Below are positions 47,635-59,527 of a stretch of 64,000 bases of DNA, piece by piece; the stretch's first letter is position 1; each line of letters starts with the position of its first letter. Under the pieces are notes generated by a model. The model was not told where the DNA came from. It made no database searches and was given only the letters and a program-made list of their open reading frames with translations. This DNA is from Deinandra increscens subsp. villosa (Eukaryota; Streptophyta; Magnoliopsida; Asterales; Asteraceae): assembly GCA_039602395.1 (NCBI GenBank), contig JBCNJP010000025.1, forward strand, positions 101,360,124-101,424,123, read 5' to 3'. The translations under genes and the position numbers were made by a program.

Positions 47635-48599
47635 CCTTAGATTTCTACAGTGTATAAATATTTATCGAAGATCACATTATCCGGTGGTTACTATTTCTGA
47701 AATGGTAAATCCAAACTGTGAGTAACGGGCCAGGTCTAATATTCTGTAATTCGATTTTCATTTTCAATTACCAAAACCGTTACTCATGGTTTGGCTCACG
47801 GACTGACCTAAAACTATCAAAACAGACTATAAACAACTTGATAATGATCAGCTTTGATCATGTTGAGTGTCGAAAAGAGTGACAAAATGATGAGCACTCA
47901 CCCCTCGCCAGATAGAGTTAGCTGCTTGCTCGAAGTGGTAAGGGCATCTAATGCATTTTGATCAATGATAGTAGGAAAAAAGTCAGATTGTAACAAGTAT
48001 TAAATGCTATCTCAATATATACTTTTAAAATTATAATATTTTCTAGTCCTTACGACCAGTTAACCGCTGGAGTGACTGGTTCGATCACCAGTCCAGTTCT
48101 CTAAACATAAAAGTAGAATACTTAATTAGTCGATTGCAATCAAGCAACAACCATGCTAACATGTCTTATCAAGCAACACTAAGTCAGTACAGGCTTTACA
48201 ACACTCCCAAGAACTAGTAAACCATTTGTTGCATCTTAGAATACTAGACCAATAAACCTACATGATAATGCCAAAACATCATCAGCAACATGTCAACCAT
48301 GTTATAATTACCCAGAACCAAAAGTTATAAAACTATTTTAATCATGATAATAACATCCCAAACAATAAGATGAGATGATGCAATCGCTGATTAACCAACT
48401 AATAAGTTTTCATGAGAAAAACTGAAGGTTATTTATTGAGTGGGTAAGATTGAACAAACTAAAAGTAGACCAGTTGATACCAGTGTTGATGAAATGAAAC
48501 TGCAGGCACCCAGAAGTTAATACCCTGTAAGATATAACCTGCATCAATGAAGGAAACAGACTCAACAAATCATATAGATTGGCATGCAATTATGAACAA
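47635..48599. other. Intergenic DNA, no gene seen
   Basis: AT-rich spacer between the foldback MITE and the minisatellite downstream of the mL40-like gene. No feature recognised. Confidence 0.35.
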
Positions 48600-49240
48600 A
48601 GATATTTCAAATTATCAAATAAAGATTCTGGTTCTAGCCAACCGTATCTGTTGACGATTTTAAAACAGAGGCAGAAACAACTACTCATCATCATGAAATC
48701 AAGATCAAGCTCAAACAAATGAAATGCAGATCAAGATTACGAATGCTCAAATAAGGATCCTGATCCATCGCCAAATGTGATTTTAGATCATGTAACACGG
48801 ATGCAGAATGAACTAGTCATCATCATGAATTCAAGATCAAACCGATATAGCTTGATCAAACAATAGAAATGCAAATCAAGATTAAGAATGATCAAATAAG
48901 AATTCTGAATAATCGCCAACTGTGATTTTAGATCATTTAACACGGAGGCAGCATGAACTAGTCATCATCATAAAATTGAAGTTCAAACCAATTGAAATTC
49001 AAATTAAGTTCAAAAAATTTAAAATAAGGATTCTGATCCATACCCAACTGCACCATGAACTCAAGATCAAACCAATACAACTTGATCAAACAATTGAAAT
49101 GCAAATCAAGAATAAAAATTATCTAATAAGGATTCTGATCATCACCAACTGTGGTTGAAGAACATGTAACTAGTCATTATGATGAACTGAAGATCAAACA
49201 ATTGAAATGCAAATCAAGTTTAACAATCCAAATTCAACAA
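48600..49240. repeat. Minisatellite downstream of the mL40-like gene
   Basis: About five diverged units with period near 130-145 bp; anchors of ACTAGTCATCATCAT type fall near 48681, 48812, 48957 and 49169. Each unit also holds AGATCAAACC, GAAATGCAAATCAAG and AAATAAGGATTCTGATC blocks. It begins about 50 bp past the stop codon of the minus-strand gene, so it may lie in its 3' untranslated region. Confidence 0.8.
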
Positions 49241-49292
49241 AAAGCTTATATCAATAGTTAACAAACCAATGCCATGATCCTAACCTTACACC

Positions 49293-50051
49293 TCATCTGA
49301 GCTTCCCCTTAACCGAACCCTGCTTCTTAGCTGCTTCATTTATCTTCTCAATATACCCTTCAATCGGGGGCGTCAATGTTGCCATAAACCTCTTCACCGG
49401 AAAAGGAGTCATATCCGGCACCAATGCCACTTCCCTCAGACTCTCCGGCAACGCCTCAATAGCCTCTTTCTTACACTTCAACAACCCTGTCTCTGCCGCC
49501 TGCCTTGCCCTATGTTTCCGCATCAAAATCCTACTATACTCCTTAGCTAACTTCCTCCCATCTTCAACTGTCAATTCATATTTCGGAATCTTATCAGCAT
49601 CAACCAGCCCTAAAGTAATAAGATCAAAACCTTCCGGTCCGATTAGCCCCGATTTATCCTCCTCATTATCAGTTTTCGCCTTGCTTTTGTTTTTCTTAAA
49701 ATTCGCAATCTCCTGTTTCCTATCTTCAGAAATCAGCCCCATTTTCTCCCTCTCAGCTTCTCTCGCACGTTCCTTAGGCTTCAAGTATCTCGACGGCGCT
49801 TTTGCCTGCAAGCAACCGTCGATCAACTGCTCGAGTTGGCCTTTTCTCCCGCCTTTCGTCTCCGATGGATCTGGTTTCTGTGGACCTTTTTTAATGGTGA
49901 TTTTCGACCGCTTTAGGGTTTGGCCGTCCTTGACCTTGCCCTTGCCTTTCGCTGTACCGCTGACGGAACATTGTTGCAGGAATCGGTTGCTTAGGGTTTC
50001 GATTTGTGAACCAAGTGGCTTGAATTTCTTGATATCTGTAATCCGCATCAT
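49293..50051 (-). CDS. Probable mitochondrial large-subunit ribosomal protein mL40 (MRP-L28 family)
   Basis: A single exon of 252 aa from the first of two adjacent ATGs (50049-50051). The N-terminal ~30 residues are basic and carry one Asp and one Glu, weakly consistent with a mitochondrial targeting peptide. A Lys-rich middle (SGTAKGKGKVKDG...LKRSKITIKK) is followed by a helical, charged C-terminal part with RILMRKHRARQAAETGLL and then EALPESLREVALVPDMTPFP...TPPIEGY. This last block recalls the 'PFP..TPPI' end of MRPL40/mL40 proteins. If correct, the protein acts in the mitochondrial ribosome. An open frame continues upstream of the ATG to about 50160 without another ATG. The family call rests on motif resemblance, so it is moderate. 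Confidence 0.6.
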   Translation of the reverse strand: MMRITDIKKFKPLGSQIETLSNRFLQQCSVSGTAKGKGKVKDGQTLKRSKITIKKGPQKPDPSETKGGRKGQLEQLIDGCLQAKAPSRYLKPKERAREAEREKMGLISEDRKQEIANFKKNKSKAKTDNEEDKSGLIGPEGFDLITLGLVDADKIPKYELTVEDGRKLAKEYSRILMRKHRARQAAETGLLKCKKEAIEALPESLREVALVPDMTPFPVKRFMATLTPPIEGYIEKINEAAKKQGSVKGKLR

Positions 50052-50269
50052 TCTTACGGGAGAACGCGCCTTCACGGCGGCGGATGTGATTGCGGTGGGG
50101 ATGTGACGGAATCGGAGGGTGAGAACTAGGGTTTTGTGAGTGAAACGAAACCTCTGCTGCTACAGAAATTTGTTGAAGAGAATGGGGTTGAGTTTGACAA
50201 TATAGTAACTTCGGGGGCTGTTGTATAAAAAATTAAAAACCACAACATATGATGGTTTTTAAAAGACTT

Positions 50270-51240
50270 ACGCTTGTTTGTTTTTGAAGAGGTAGAAGGT
50301 CTGCAGTTTGCGGACACATCTGTAGATATTTGCAGAAGAAGAAGTGGACCAAACGTCTGCAGTCTGTAAGAAGAAGACTATTTGTTTTTTAACGTCTGCA
50401 GACTGCTAAAATAACCTGTTTTTTTAACTTAAAAGAGTTTTTCAACATTATAAATCATATATTTTTTTTATGCTTCATTCATTGTAATTTCATGTAGTAA
50501 TTTTGTATCATTTTTAGTTTTCTCTACTATTGTTGCTTCATTCATTGTAATTACCTACTTTGTAAAAATCACATGACAATTGAAACTCAAAATACTAAAC
50601 TTTTTTTAAAAATTACATACTGTGAAAAAAGTCACATGACAATTGAAACTCAAATTTGAGCTTTAAGCATACTGTATACGTAAAATTGGAGCTTAAGCAT
50701 ACCGACAAAATTGATGGATGCACATGAACATAAATCGCATCTCATCGACTCACCATCGCCGGTTCCTCAAAAATTACTCAACAAAATATGATATATAATG
50801 CGCATTCAAGAAGAGGAGATCGAAATAAAAGTTGATTGTAAGAAGAAGAGTGGAGAAGATTGACACCGGCTGAGTGGTGGAGAGTGACCGGTGGCGGAGT
50901 GAGGAATCCAGCGACCGGCGGAGTGGTGGAGAGCGACGGGCAGAGTGGTTGAGATCGACCGGCGGCGAAGTGGTGGAGGGGGGAGACAACCGACGGGAGT
51001 GGAATGAAGGAACTGGGCTTTTCTTTTTTGTGAGCAGCGACCTGAAACAGAATAGGTTTTGAGTTGAGAAGAGGTTGGAAGCTATATTTTACATCTTCTT
51101 CAAAAAGAGCTCTCGCAGACGTTTTTTAATGAAACGTCTGCGAGAAAACAAACAGACTTCTGAAGAAAACATCTTCCCGTGTCTGCGCCAAGAAGACAAA
51201 AGAGGTTTAGAAGATCTTTTACCAAAAAACAAACACCCCT
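50270..51240. mobile_element. hAT (Ac/Ds-like) non-autonomous element upstream of the mL40-like gene
   Basis: About 970 bp with GCTTGTTTGTTTTTGAAGA at the left and a right end reading ACCAAAAAACAAACACCC, a weak inverted repeat. The motif AACGTCTGC recurs near both ends (near 50360, 50390, 51115 and 51132), as subterminal transposase-binding repeats do in Ac/Ds elements. One pair forms a hairpin with a perfect 13-bp stem at 51112-51144. The interior is a GGCGG/GGTGG-rich stretch without a transposase frame. Confidence 0.45.
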
Positions 51241-52220
51241 GTGTTTTCGAGTTCACTTAAGAAGATGAAGAGAAATGAAAGAAAAGGGAAGGAAGTGTAA
51301 AAGAATTTATGTATTTAAGTTTCATTTAAGAATGAAAAGGGAAGGAAACAAAAAAAATTATGTTATCGAGCTTCACTTAAGGAGAGAAAGTGAGAGAAGA
51401 TGAGGATAAGTTAGGTCATTTTCTATTGTTTTTCTTTTCTTCCAATTTGAAAGGATTTGAAAGGAAATGAATCACTCCCTTCTCTTCCTTTCATTTCATT
51501 TCTCTTTTTTCCCTCTTTAAGTAAACTCGAAATTCGGGAACACAACATAAAGTTAGACTATGAGTAGTCATGGAGCTCCTCGATTGAGGTATTTGTGATA
51601 TGTGTTAGCCCAGTACAATAAAGGACTCTGTAATTAAAATAATGTAGTCATAATGTCATTACCTTTTTATTTTTAAAAATAATCTTAAAAAAAATGAACC
51701 AATCAAAAAATAAAAATTTGTGTGACCAAATTCAAAAACTGAAAGCTTAGTGTGGTAAGTAGAATTAGTTATTCTATTCCTCCATCTTTAAACATACAAC
51801 TTTTTACATGTGTATGAATAAAACAAACAATAGTTTGGATTATTATATCCATATCTCACGATTTCTTCTAGTTCTTTGTTCACTTTACATGTATTAAACC
51901 TAAAACTAGTTTTAGAAAAAAGTAGATTAAGATATCATACTCTCAAATATCATGCATAAGTACAATTATTTTAAAAGTACCATTTGAATAAGACAAATAT
52001 ATTTTACAAGTTTAGAAGGACAATTAATATTTGTATATAATCAAACCAAGATAGTTTACTCAACCTTTGCAAGTTTTAGGGGAAGAAAAACAACAGCAAG
52101 GTTACATACAAATTCCACATAAGATACTATACTACATTACAAGACCATATATGCCTCTTGTACTGATTCAAATTCAACATACAAAGTAAATGTAGGATTG
52201 TAGATTGAAACAATGACCAT
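51241..52220. other. Intergenic DNA upstream of the CURT1A 3' end
   Basis: AT-rich. The part near 52050-52220 is probably the 3' untranslated region of CURT1A. No other feature recognised. Confidence 0.35.
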
Positions 52221-54689
52221 CTATTCGGTCCCTGCAATCTTCTTCTTTATGGACTCGATGTCTGTTGCTAGCTCTTTTCTGCTCGACTGGAGAATACGAA
52301 AAACATGACATCATCAACACCAATTAGTTTCTAGCTATGCTTAATTTCTAGGAATGACATGTGTAAAAGTAAGGACTACGGCCTGGCCCGGCCCAGCCCG
52401 GCCTGGTCAAAAGACCAGTCAAAGCTTTACCCAAGAAAGAGAAGCCCATTCTCAGTCAGGATATAACTACCACCTGCAAAATTGTCTTGTAGGACTTTAT
52501 ATTTCTTACCTTGAAGAGCAGATATCGGTAGACAAACCATCCAGTATATCCAAGTCCTACCAACTCCATGATCTTTGGAAGCTGAGATATTCATGAAACC
52601 ACGAAAAACAAAATTAGAAAAGGATACAAAATTGCTAAAATAGATACACTAGCAAGTTTGTGTGTTGTTCCCTGGTTCATTTGCTTTCTTGAATTAAAGT
52701 CCCACTTTAATCACTAGTGAGGAAAAGAAGGGCAGGTTGAAACTTGAAAGGGTCGAGTAAGATTGAATTATAACTTATAGCACCTTTTGATCAGTTGATA
52801 TGCTGCAATTAACGTCTTAAGTATGATAAAAAAATCTATGCCATTACAATAATGTCAAACTTATGCTACTACTTACCAATGGCACGGAATTGATTGCACC
52901 AATAAGAATTGAGGATAACCAAATTGCAACAACTCCACCTCCACCATAGATTATGACTGTGGACTTGTTCTCAACTGCGTCCCACTGCAAATAACAATTA
53001 AAAAGGCAAAAGAACAACATTCATAAGAAAATTAAGATATGAAACAGAAAATGTTTTGATGTTAATATCGTATTTACCTTTTCTTTTAGGTCATCGAACA
53101 ACTCATTTGCATCCGGGGCGGATGATGCATCTTCTGCGGCCTTTACCTGGAAAAGGTTTGACCTTTTTGACTCTGGTATGCAAAGAAACATGAAACAGAA
53201 ATGAGATAAACTACGTGTTAGAAATTATTACTAAAAAGGTAAAATTAGGCAAATTTGGGCAACAAAGAAAATAATGAAAAGAGTATTAATTTGATAGTTT
53301 AAAATCTTAGGAAGTTCATGAAGATCTAATTCCCAAGTTTAAGATGCTTCAAGAAAGATATAATATGGTTAGTTTCTTGACATGTTGTAGGGATTAAGGT
53401 TCATGATACGTGAATACCCGGATTCAGAGATCTTAAAAGATACTAGTGAGTTTATCTATGCATACATCTCTGGTACCATATAAATGAAAGAGAGAATTTA
53501 TTTCAATTCAGATCAATGTTTTACGAAGTCTTCAAATCTTACTTAGAATGTCCATATTAGTCACAAGTCTCAACTATATGAAAAAGTAACTTGTAATGCC
53601 GATATGCTTTTGTGTGATCACAATCATCACTTTATAGTTCCCAGCTTCCTAGGTTCTTGTAATTCAATTCCCATTAATGGGTTCTAGAGTATAAAACATC
53701 AGATACCTGTTTCTTGTTATATTTTGTGGTAAATCAAACCATATATATAAATGAGAAACTTCAACACGGGTACACTATCAAGTATCAATAACTCTAGAGT
53801 CACATACACTATTGAAATTTAGCAGTTCTATACTCTGGTAATGATCTTAATCAAAACTAAAATTTACTCAATCCATTCTGTGAGACAGCAATACTTCAAG
53901 AGAAATGTTTGATTGTTAATATTACATATCATCAACTAAATACTATAAATTATCTGTAACGAAATTTGGTCAAAGAAAGACACTTTTCATTACATGGAAA
54001 CCTTTCCATTTTTATAAAACAAGGGTTTATATCCTGCAAATATCAAATTTTACACATGTATGTTTTGAAAAAAGTGCGGTCACAGGGAAAAACATATTGT
54101 CTTAAATTCATCAAATTTTGAGTAAATATGCATAGTCTATGCTTAAAGAACATAATTCCACTGCTGTCAACTCCAAAGCATCACACAAATTCTCCATTTA
54201 CACACTTGAACTATGGATTAACAGAGCCCCAAACACTTTCTACGCCATACAGTCAGAAATATAATCATTTATCACACAAAAATACAGAAATTCACGGAAT
54301 CTTCCGAAAAAATTCATGAGAAAAACAAACAAATTGGTAATGTTTACAAAATATCAGATAAATTCTATATTCAAACACATGAATTACGGACTGCTCGAGA
54401 CCCAGACTCTTTAAACGAGTTCCTATCAACAATCTAAGCATTTATTTCATCAAAATATTCACACTCACCAAGGTGTTCGACGAAATGCTTGAGAGAAAGA
54501 AATAAAGAAAGAAAGAATGGGATAATGGTTACCTGAAACCTGTTTGATGGAAGTAGAAAACGAACGAGCAGGGAGGGTAGGAAAGGCGGAGCATCGGGCG
54601 GTGGTGGTTCTAGTAGGAAGATGTGGTAACATGACGGCGGTGGCCGCCATGGAGGATGAAGTTGCCGCCGCATAAACCGTCGTTGCCAT
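52221..54689 (-). CDS. CURT1A: CURVATURE THYLAKOID 1A (CURT1A), chloroplastic
   Basis: Five exons, complement(54533..54689, 53078..53172, 52877..52984, 52510..52581, 52221..52286), encode 165 aa with GT-AG introns and intact phase. The Ala/Ser/Thr-rich N-terminus (MATTVYAAATSSSMAATA) is a chloroplast transit peptide. An acidic amphipathic segment (DANELFDDLKEKWDAVENKS) precedes two membrane helices, about residues 92-112 and 122-142, with IYGGGGVVAIWLSSILIGAI and ELVGLGYTGWFVYRYLLF. The C-terminal amphipathic helix is SSRKELATDIESIKKKIAG. Length and sequence match CURT1A, which oligomerises at grana margins and bends thylakoid membranes. Exon 2 starts at AGTCAAAAAGG rather than the later CAGGTAAAG, because only the former keeps the frame. 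Intron 1 is about 1.4 kb. Confidence 0.95.
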
Positions 54690-54825
54690 TGCAAATGCTG
54701 TCCGCACAAAGTTGATCCCGTCTATCTATTCTATTCCCTTCCCGAGCTCCTCTTTTGTTTTTTGTTTTTCTTTAAAGTTTTTATTGTTTTGTTTTAGAAG
54801 CAAAAAAGTGAAGATTATATTGTGA

Positions 54826-54832
54826 CACGTGG
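54826..54832 (-). promoter_or_regulatory. G-box CACGTGG upstream of CURT1A
   Basis: A core CACGTG sits about 137 bp upstream of the CURT1A ATG, with a GATTGG/CCAAT-type motif close by. G-boxes bind bZIP and PIF-type bHLH factors and are frequent in light-regulated photosynthesis genes, so this is a plausible control site. Confidence 0.45.
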
Positions 54833-55531
54833 ACAAATACGGCTTCCTGATTGGCGGTCTGTCTATCCTCTCAATCCACGTTTGAAAGGTTCATACTTAA
54901 GATTCGATGGTTAGATACTTGAGATTAGAAACCCGTTTGTGAATAACACCGTGGGTAAAAAAACTAATTGTTTTAATGGTTATATAGTTTCTGACGGATC
55001 CGTTTGAAGGAGAGTTTAATTTAAGATCAGTTGACGTTTTTGTGTTTGGATTAAGAGGAAGGAGGGAACAGGTGTGTGTGGACCTTATAGGAGTGTTCTC
55101 TCTTGTCGGGGTTAAGGACAGTGAGTTTGTTGTTGACCAAACTGTGTTGAATGCGGAAATAAACAAAGTCGCTAAGCACAAAAAAACTTTTTTAAAGAAT
55201 CAATATGTGTTTATCCCGTTTTCTGTTTCTAGCTAATATAAATTATTTTAAATAAAAATTATATCCACATTAAAGATAGATGGCACCAATCTTAGGAATC
55301 TCTACCAAAAATTGGTCGAAAGGTTGGTACAAATTTCATATGAAATGATAGTTTTTTATAAACAACAATTTTTAGAATAAATAAATCCAATCCTACCCCT
55401 TATAAAAAATAAATTTTTAACATTTTAGTTATGAGAGACACCACATAATCATTCGAAATATCACTTTGATAACGAATGATTAACGATATAAAATGACAGT
55501 AACCTGGGATAATAAAAATAACTAGATTTGC
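54833..55531. other. Intergenic DNA upstream of CURT1A
   Basis: Rest of the CURT1A promoter region and AT-rich spacer. A 64-codon frame at 55042-55236 shows no family resemblance. Confidence 0.35.
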
Positions 55532-55813
55532 TATTCCGGCATTGCCACGGTAATAACGTGGGTATACAAAACAATTTCATTGTCATAATGCTACTTTAAT
55601 AAACGGAAATAAAATATTGTGTAACAACCGGAACGCTTTAAGTATTAGGTCTATGAGCTAAAAATGATATTATACGACTATACTCATTACATCACTAACT
55701 TCTATATTAAGTTCGTTACGATTGGAAAGTAACAAAAAAAGAAAACCAAAAAAAATATTTTATTAGTCACGTGTCAACAATCTAAGACGGACACATTACC
55801 TGATAAAAATAGA
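55532..55813 (-). mobile_element. Helitron-like element, 282 bp
   Basis: On the minus strand it starts TCTATTTTTATCAGGTAATG (near 55813) and ends with a CCACG/CGTGG hairpin and AAATCTAG followed by T (plus 55532-55535). The hairpin-to-CTAG distance is longer than usual, and the 5' flank is not A, so the boundaries are tentative. A second GC-rich hairpin, CCCCGCGCGTTGTTGCGGGG, lies just outside at 55831-55850. Confidence 0.45.
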
Positions 55814-55857
55814 CGAGATGTTTACCACCCCGCGCGTTGTTGCGGGGTTGAATTTAT

Positions 55858-56575
55858 ATGCTGAATAAAAGTTACAAAGTTAAGAGGTATAAAACGTAAA
55901 AGTCTAAAAGTCTCGTGGTGAAAGTATAAAATTATAAAAGTATAGTAAAACGAAAGTAGAAAAATTAAAAGTTTTGTGGCCAAAGTAGAAGATAACAAAA
56001 TTTAAAACAAAAAAGAACTTTAAAAGTTAGAGGGTTAAAAAGTTAAGGAGTATAAAACGTAAAAGTCTAAAAGTCTCGTGGTGTATGTATAAAACTATAA
56101 AAGTATATTAATAAACGAAAGTATAAAAGTTAAAAGTTTCGTGGCCAAAGTAGAAGTTAAGAAAACTTAAACAAAAAAATTTAAAAGTTTGAGGGTAGAA
56201 AACGTAAAAGTATGAACATATTACTATTTTGTTAAAAAAAAGTAGTGTAAAAGTTTAAGGGGGTAGAAATTGTCAAACATTCAAACTACCTATACGTAAA
56301 AGTCTAAAAGTCTCGTGGTGAAAGTATAAAACTATAAAAGTATACTAAAAACGAAAGTAGAAAATTTAAAAGTTTCAGGCCGAAGTAGAAGACAACAAAA
56401 TTTAAAACAAAAAAAACTTTAAAAGTTAAAGGGTAGAAAACGTAAAAGTATGAAACATATGTGACTAAACTATGAAAACCAAAAGTTTACTATTTCGTTA
56501 AAAAAAGAGTATTGTAAAAGTTTTAAGGGGTAGAAACCGTTAAACACTCAAACTACCTTGGGCAAACCATAAGAA
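55858..56575. repeat. Tandem repeat block rich in GTAAAAGTCTAAAAGTC
   Basis: Three units begin near 55888, 56050 and 56293 (spacing about 162 and 243 bp), each with AACGTAAAAGTCTAAAAGTC, TCGTGG and ACGAAAGTAGAAA blocks in order. Adjacent to the CCCCGCGC hairpin, so it may be internal sequence of a Helitron-like element. No coding content. Confidence 0.75.
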
Positions 56576-57705
56576 ATGAAAAGTTCACTATTCATTTCCC
56601 AAATTTCATAGGAATAAAAGTGTTAAACAAAATGTTAATAAGGACTAAAATTGGAAAGATACACAAAAAATTATGATAAATTTACAAGAAACTCAAAGAT
56701 TACTATTCATCTTTAAATTTTCATTGTATTATATAATAATTACTATTTCTAATTCCTATATATTCACTTTTGTTTATATAGTAATGAATGATGTTATGAG
56801 ATAACTTTCTTTTTTTAACGGCGTTTGAAACTACTATCAAATCTTTATTATTTGAGTGGGTCTTTTTGAGATAAGATTGCAACCGTCATATTGCATTTAA
56901 CATCACGAGATTGACTCACCCAGAAAGACCATCTAAAAGAAAACTTACCATTTAAAAAAAACACACTTAAATCAGGTTTGAAATTCATCTCAAACTCTAA
57001 CCAATCATCGCATAGTTATCAGTGAGCTAAATGCCCTGAGTGGTTAGTGGGCTTTAGTGGATTACTGAGTACTATAAAGTATAAATGGCCGATATTATTG
57101 GACCAAGTTAATGGGCTTTAATGGACCCAAGCTTATTTTGATTAACCTAATGGTATTATTACTAGTTATGAAGCACGTGTAAATCAGTAAAGTTTGAAAC
57201 TACTCTTCCCATAGATCTCACCAGTACATTAATTCAGAAACCAGAATAATCCAAAATCACCTTTTTAAATAGCACAAAGTAAGACGTATTCAAATATATT
57301 TATAATATTTATTTAAATATATTTATAAATTGTAAATCTAACACAATCACTATATATTTTTACTTTTCCTTTAAGTTACGCATCTCAAACAGTCAAACGT
57401 ACTCATGCGTACCAAGTGGATATTTGGTATAAAATGATTACACCCGACTAAATGGTTAGTAGTTCAACTTCTGTTAAATATAAATATAAACGTGATGATT
57501 TATAGTTGATTTTTTTTTGCTAGTGCCTTGTAGATGCCTATTTTTCCATTGTCACATCAATAAATATAATTGTTACATCAATAAATGTAGCTTAAGTTAT
57601 GGGACATAGAAGATGTCTTGTCGGCACAAAATTACGACACATATACCAAAATTATGACACATGTAACTATATAAGCCCATTGACGAAGCTTAGCCCAGGC
57701 CCGGG
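56576..57705. other. Intergenic DNA, no gene seen
   Basis: AT-rich spacer. Contains short decayed repeats but no exon, RNA gene or clear element ends. Confidence 0.35.
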
Positions 57706-58345
57706 AAGGCGATGGCTCTGCGGGTTTTTTTTAGTAGCGTATGTTTTTATGATTTTTGACTGAAAATTTCATACGTATTGAGTATGGCTCTCTTAACTTA
57801 CTGCCTCGTTTGAGTTTTTTTTTTTAATTTCATCATCGTATAAGCCGAGAGTTCAATCTTGTTATCTTAATGTTATTTTAATAGTAAATTCACACGTTAT
57901 ATGTTTATGAAGAGACCTAAACTTTTAATTTTAAGAAGAAAGACCTTAGTAAAATTCACATATCATTAGACTATAAGCTTTTTAAGAAGAGTTTGTTTTA
58001 ATTGAAAATAAAAAATAAATACATAAAAAAGCATGCCATGTGTCGCCTATCAATTATCTTCTGAATTACTATTTAAAAATTTTATATATAAAAAGGCGAT
58101 GGCCCTGCGGTTTTTTCTAGTAGCGTATATTTTTGTGATTTTATTTTGAAAATTTCATATGTATTGAGTAGGTCTCTTATATTTTTATTAAGAGACCTAA
58201 ACTTTTAATTTTAAGAAGAAAGACCTTAACTATAAGCTTTTTAAGAAGAGTTTGTTTTGGTTGAAAAATAAAAAATAAATATATAAAAAGGCATGCCATG
58301 GGTCGCCTAGCAATTATCTTCCGAATTGCTAAAAATTTAAAAAAA
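57706..58345. repeat. Tandem segmental duplication, period about 387 bp
   Basis: Unit 1 starts AAGGCGATGGCTCTGCGG at 57706 and unit 2 AAGGCGATGGCCCTGCGG at 58093. Both contain TTTTAGTAGCGTAT / AAATTTCAT, a GAGACCTAAACTTTTAATTT block and GCATGCCATG.GTCGCCTA. The second unit is about 130 bp shorter. Non-coding. Confidence 0.8.
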
Positions 58346-58737
58346 AAACATTTATTTGTATTGTAATGATAAATAACATGTTATCTCCGTAATTTAAAAG
58401 GAGCGCATCCACTTGATGTACAGATAAGCAAGGCCTTAATGTTTAACGACTCATAATGTGACACGTGGGGGGAGAGCACGTGAAATCTATGTGCCTCATG
58501 GTCCCAACTCCCAAATTGAAGATCCACAGAAACCACCGTTGATGACGTGGGCATACCGTTTCAAAAGTTGGACTTTGCTGACGTGTCGTGAGGATTTCTA
58601 CCCATTCATAGAATATTTATTATGAGTTAAGAAATTCAAACATCGGGTCAAATATATTCGCTAGAACCCATGGTCTTGTACTCAAATGGTTATAAAGTGG
58701 TTATCTCTTCGATGAAATGATGAGAATACAAATATTT
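58346..58737. other. Intergenic DNA with clustered ACGTG motifs
   Basis: Between 58458 and 58590 lie several ACGTG cores (GACACGTGGGG, GCACGTGAAA, TGACGTGGGC, TGACGTGTCG), which resemble ABRE/G-box or DNA-methylation-prone sites, but no gene is nearby. No coding feature. Confidence 0.35.
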
Positions 58738-59083
58738 AGGGTATGTTTGGGAGATCTTATTTAAGTGTAAAAGTGTTTTTTGTAAAAGTTTTTAATTAAC
58801 TTATGATTTAAAAAAACAAGTTTTTTAAAAAAATTTGGATTACTTTTTAAGGTGGGGAATATAATGTTAAATAAGTGTATATTAGTAATTGTTCTTTCTA
58901 AAAGCCAAATGAAGTTTTAAAATTCAAAATTTCTTGGCCTTTGAAATAATACATAAACCTCAATTTCTAAAAGTTATTTTAAAAAGTGTTTTTACACTAT
59001 TTAAACATAAATTTTAACTTATTGACTTTTGAAAAACTAATAAGTCAATAAGTCATTTTTAATGGTTAACCAAACATGCTATT
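58738..59083. mobile_element. hAT-like MITE (GGGTATGTTTGG termini)
   Basis: About 345 bp between TTTAGGGTATGTTTGG and CCAAACATGCTATTA, an imperfect inverted repeat. AT-rich interior with no reading frame. Superfamily is inferred from the GTTTGG end. Confidence 0.5.
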
Positions 59084-59191
59084 ACAAGTGCAAGGTTTGT
59101 ATTATACTATAGAAACTTTTATTATTAAAAAAAAAACGATATTTGTTGCATATAGTTTTTAAAACTATGGATTCCTAGTTCCTACATCCTA

Positions 59192-59527
59192 AGGGTAAAC
59201 GTAATACCCTTCCCGATCCAATCGGGAAGATGAAAACGGGGAAAATCGAGGAAACGGGATCACGGGGAAACCATTACTTGGCTGCTCGGGAAAAATCGGG
59301 GAAAGGGGAATTCGGGATCGGGAAGGTTAAAATGGGGTTGGGACCCCGATTTTTTCAAGAGAGAGTGGGAGAGTGGGGAAGGTTTTTATGGGGTGTTTGG
59401 GAGAGTGGGAGAGTGGGGAAACGATTACCCACAAAATGGAGAAAAATGAGAAGGGGTAGGGAATGATGAGATGGCACCAAAAATACAGTGGGGGATTGGG
59501 GAAATGGGGAAACCATTACAATTAACC
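59192..59527. mobile_element. PIF/Harbinger-like MITE, related to 21976-22291
   Basis: Flanked by TAA (59189-59191, 59528-59530). The termini GGGTAAACGTAATACCC and GGAAACCATTACAATTAACC are a diverged version of the 15-bp TIR at 21976. The interior is GGGGAA/GGGAGAGTGGGA-rich, like its relative. Confidence 0.65.

Noticed and set aside
48600..49240. CRISPR-like array
   Set aside because: Unit length (~130-145 bp), divergence and plant context fit a minisatellite; there are no short constant repeats with unique spacers.
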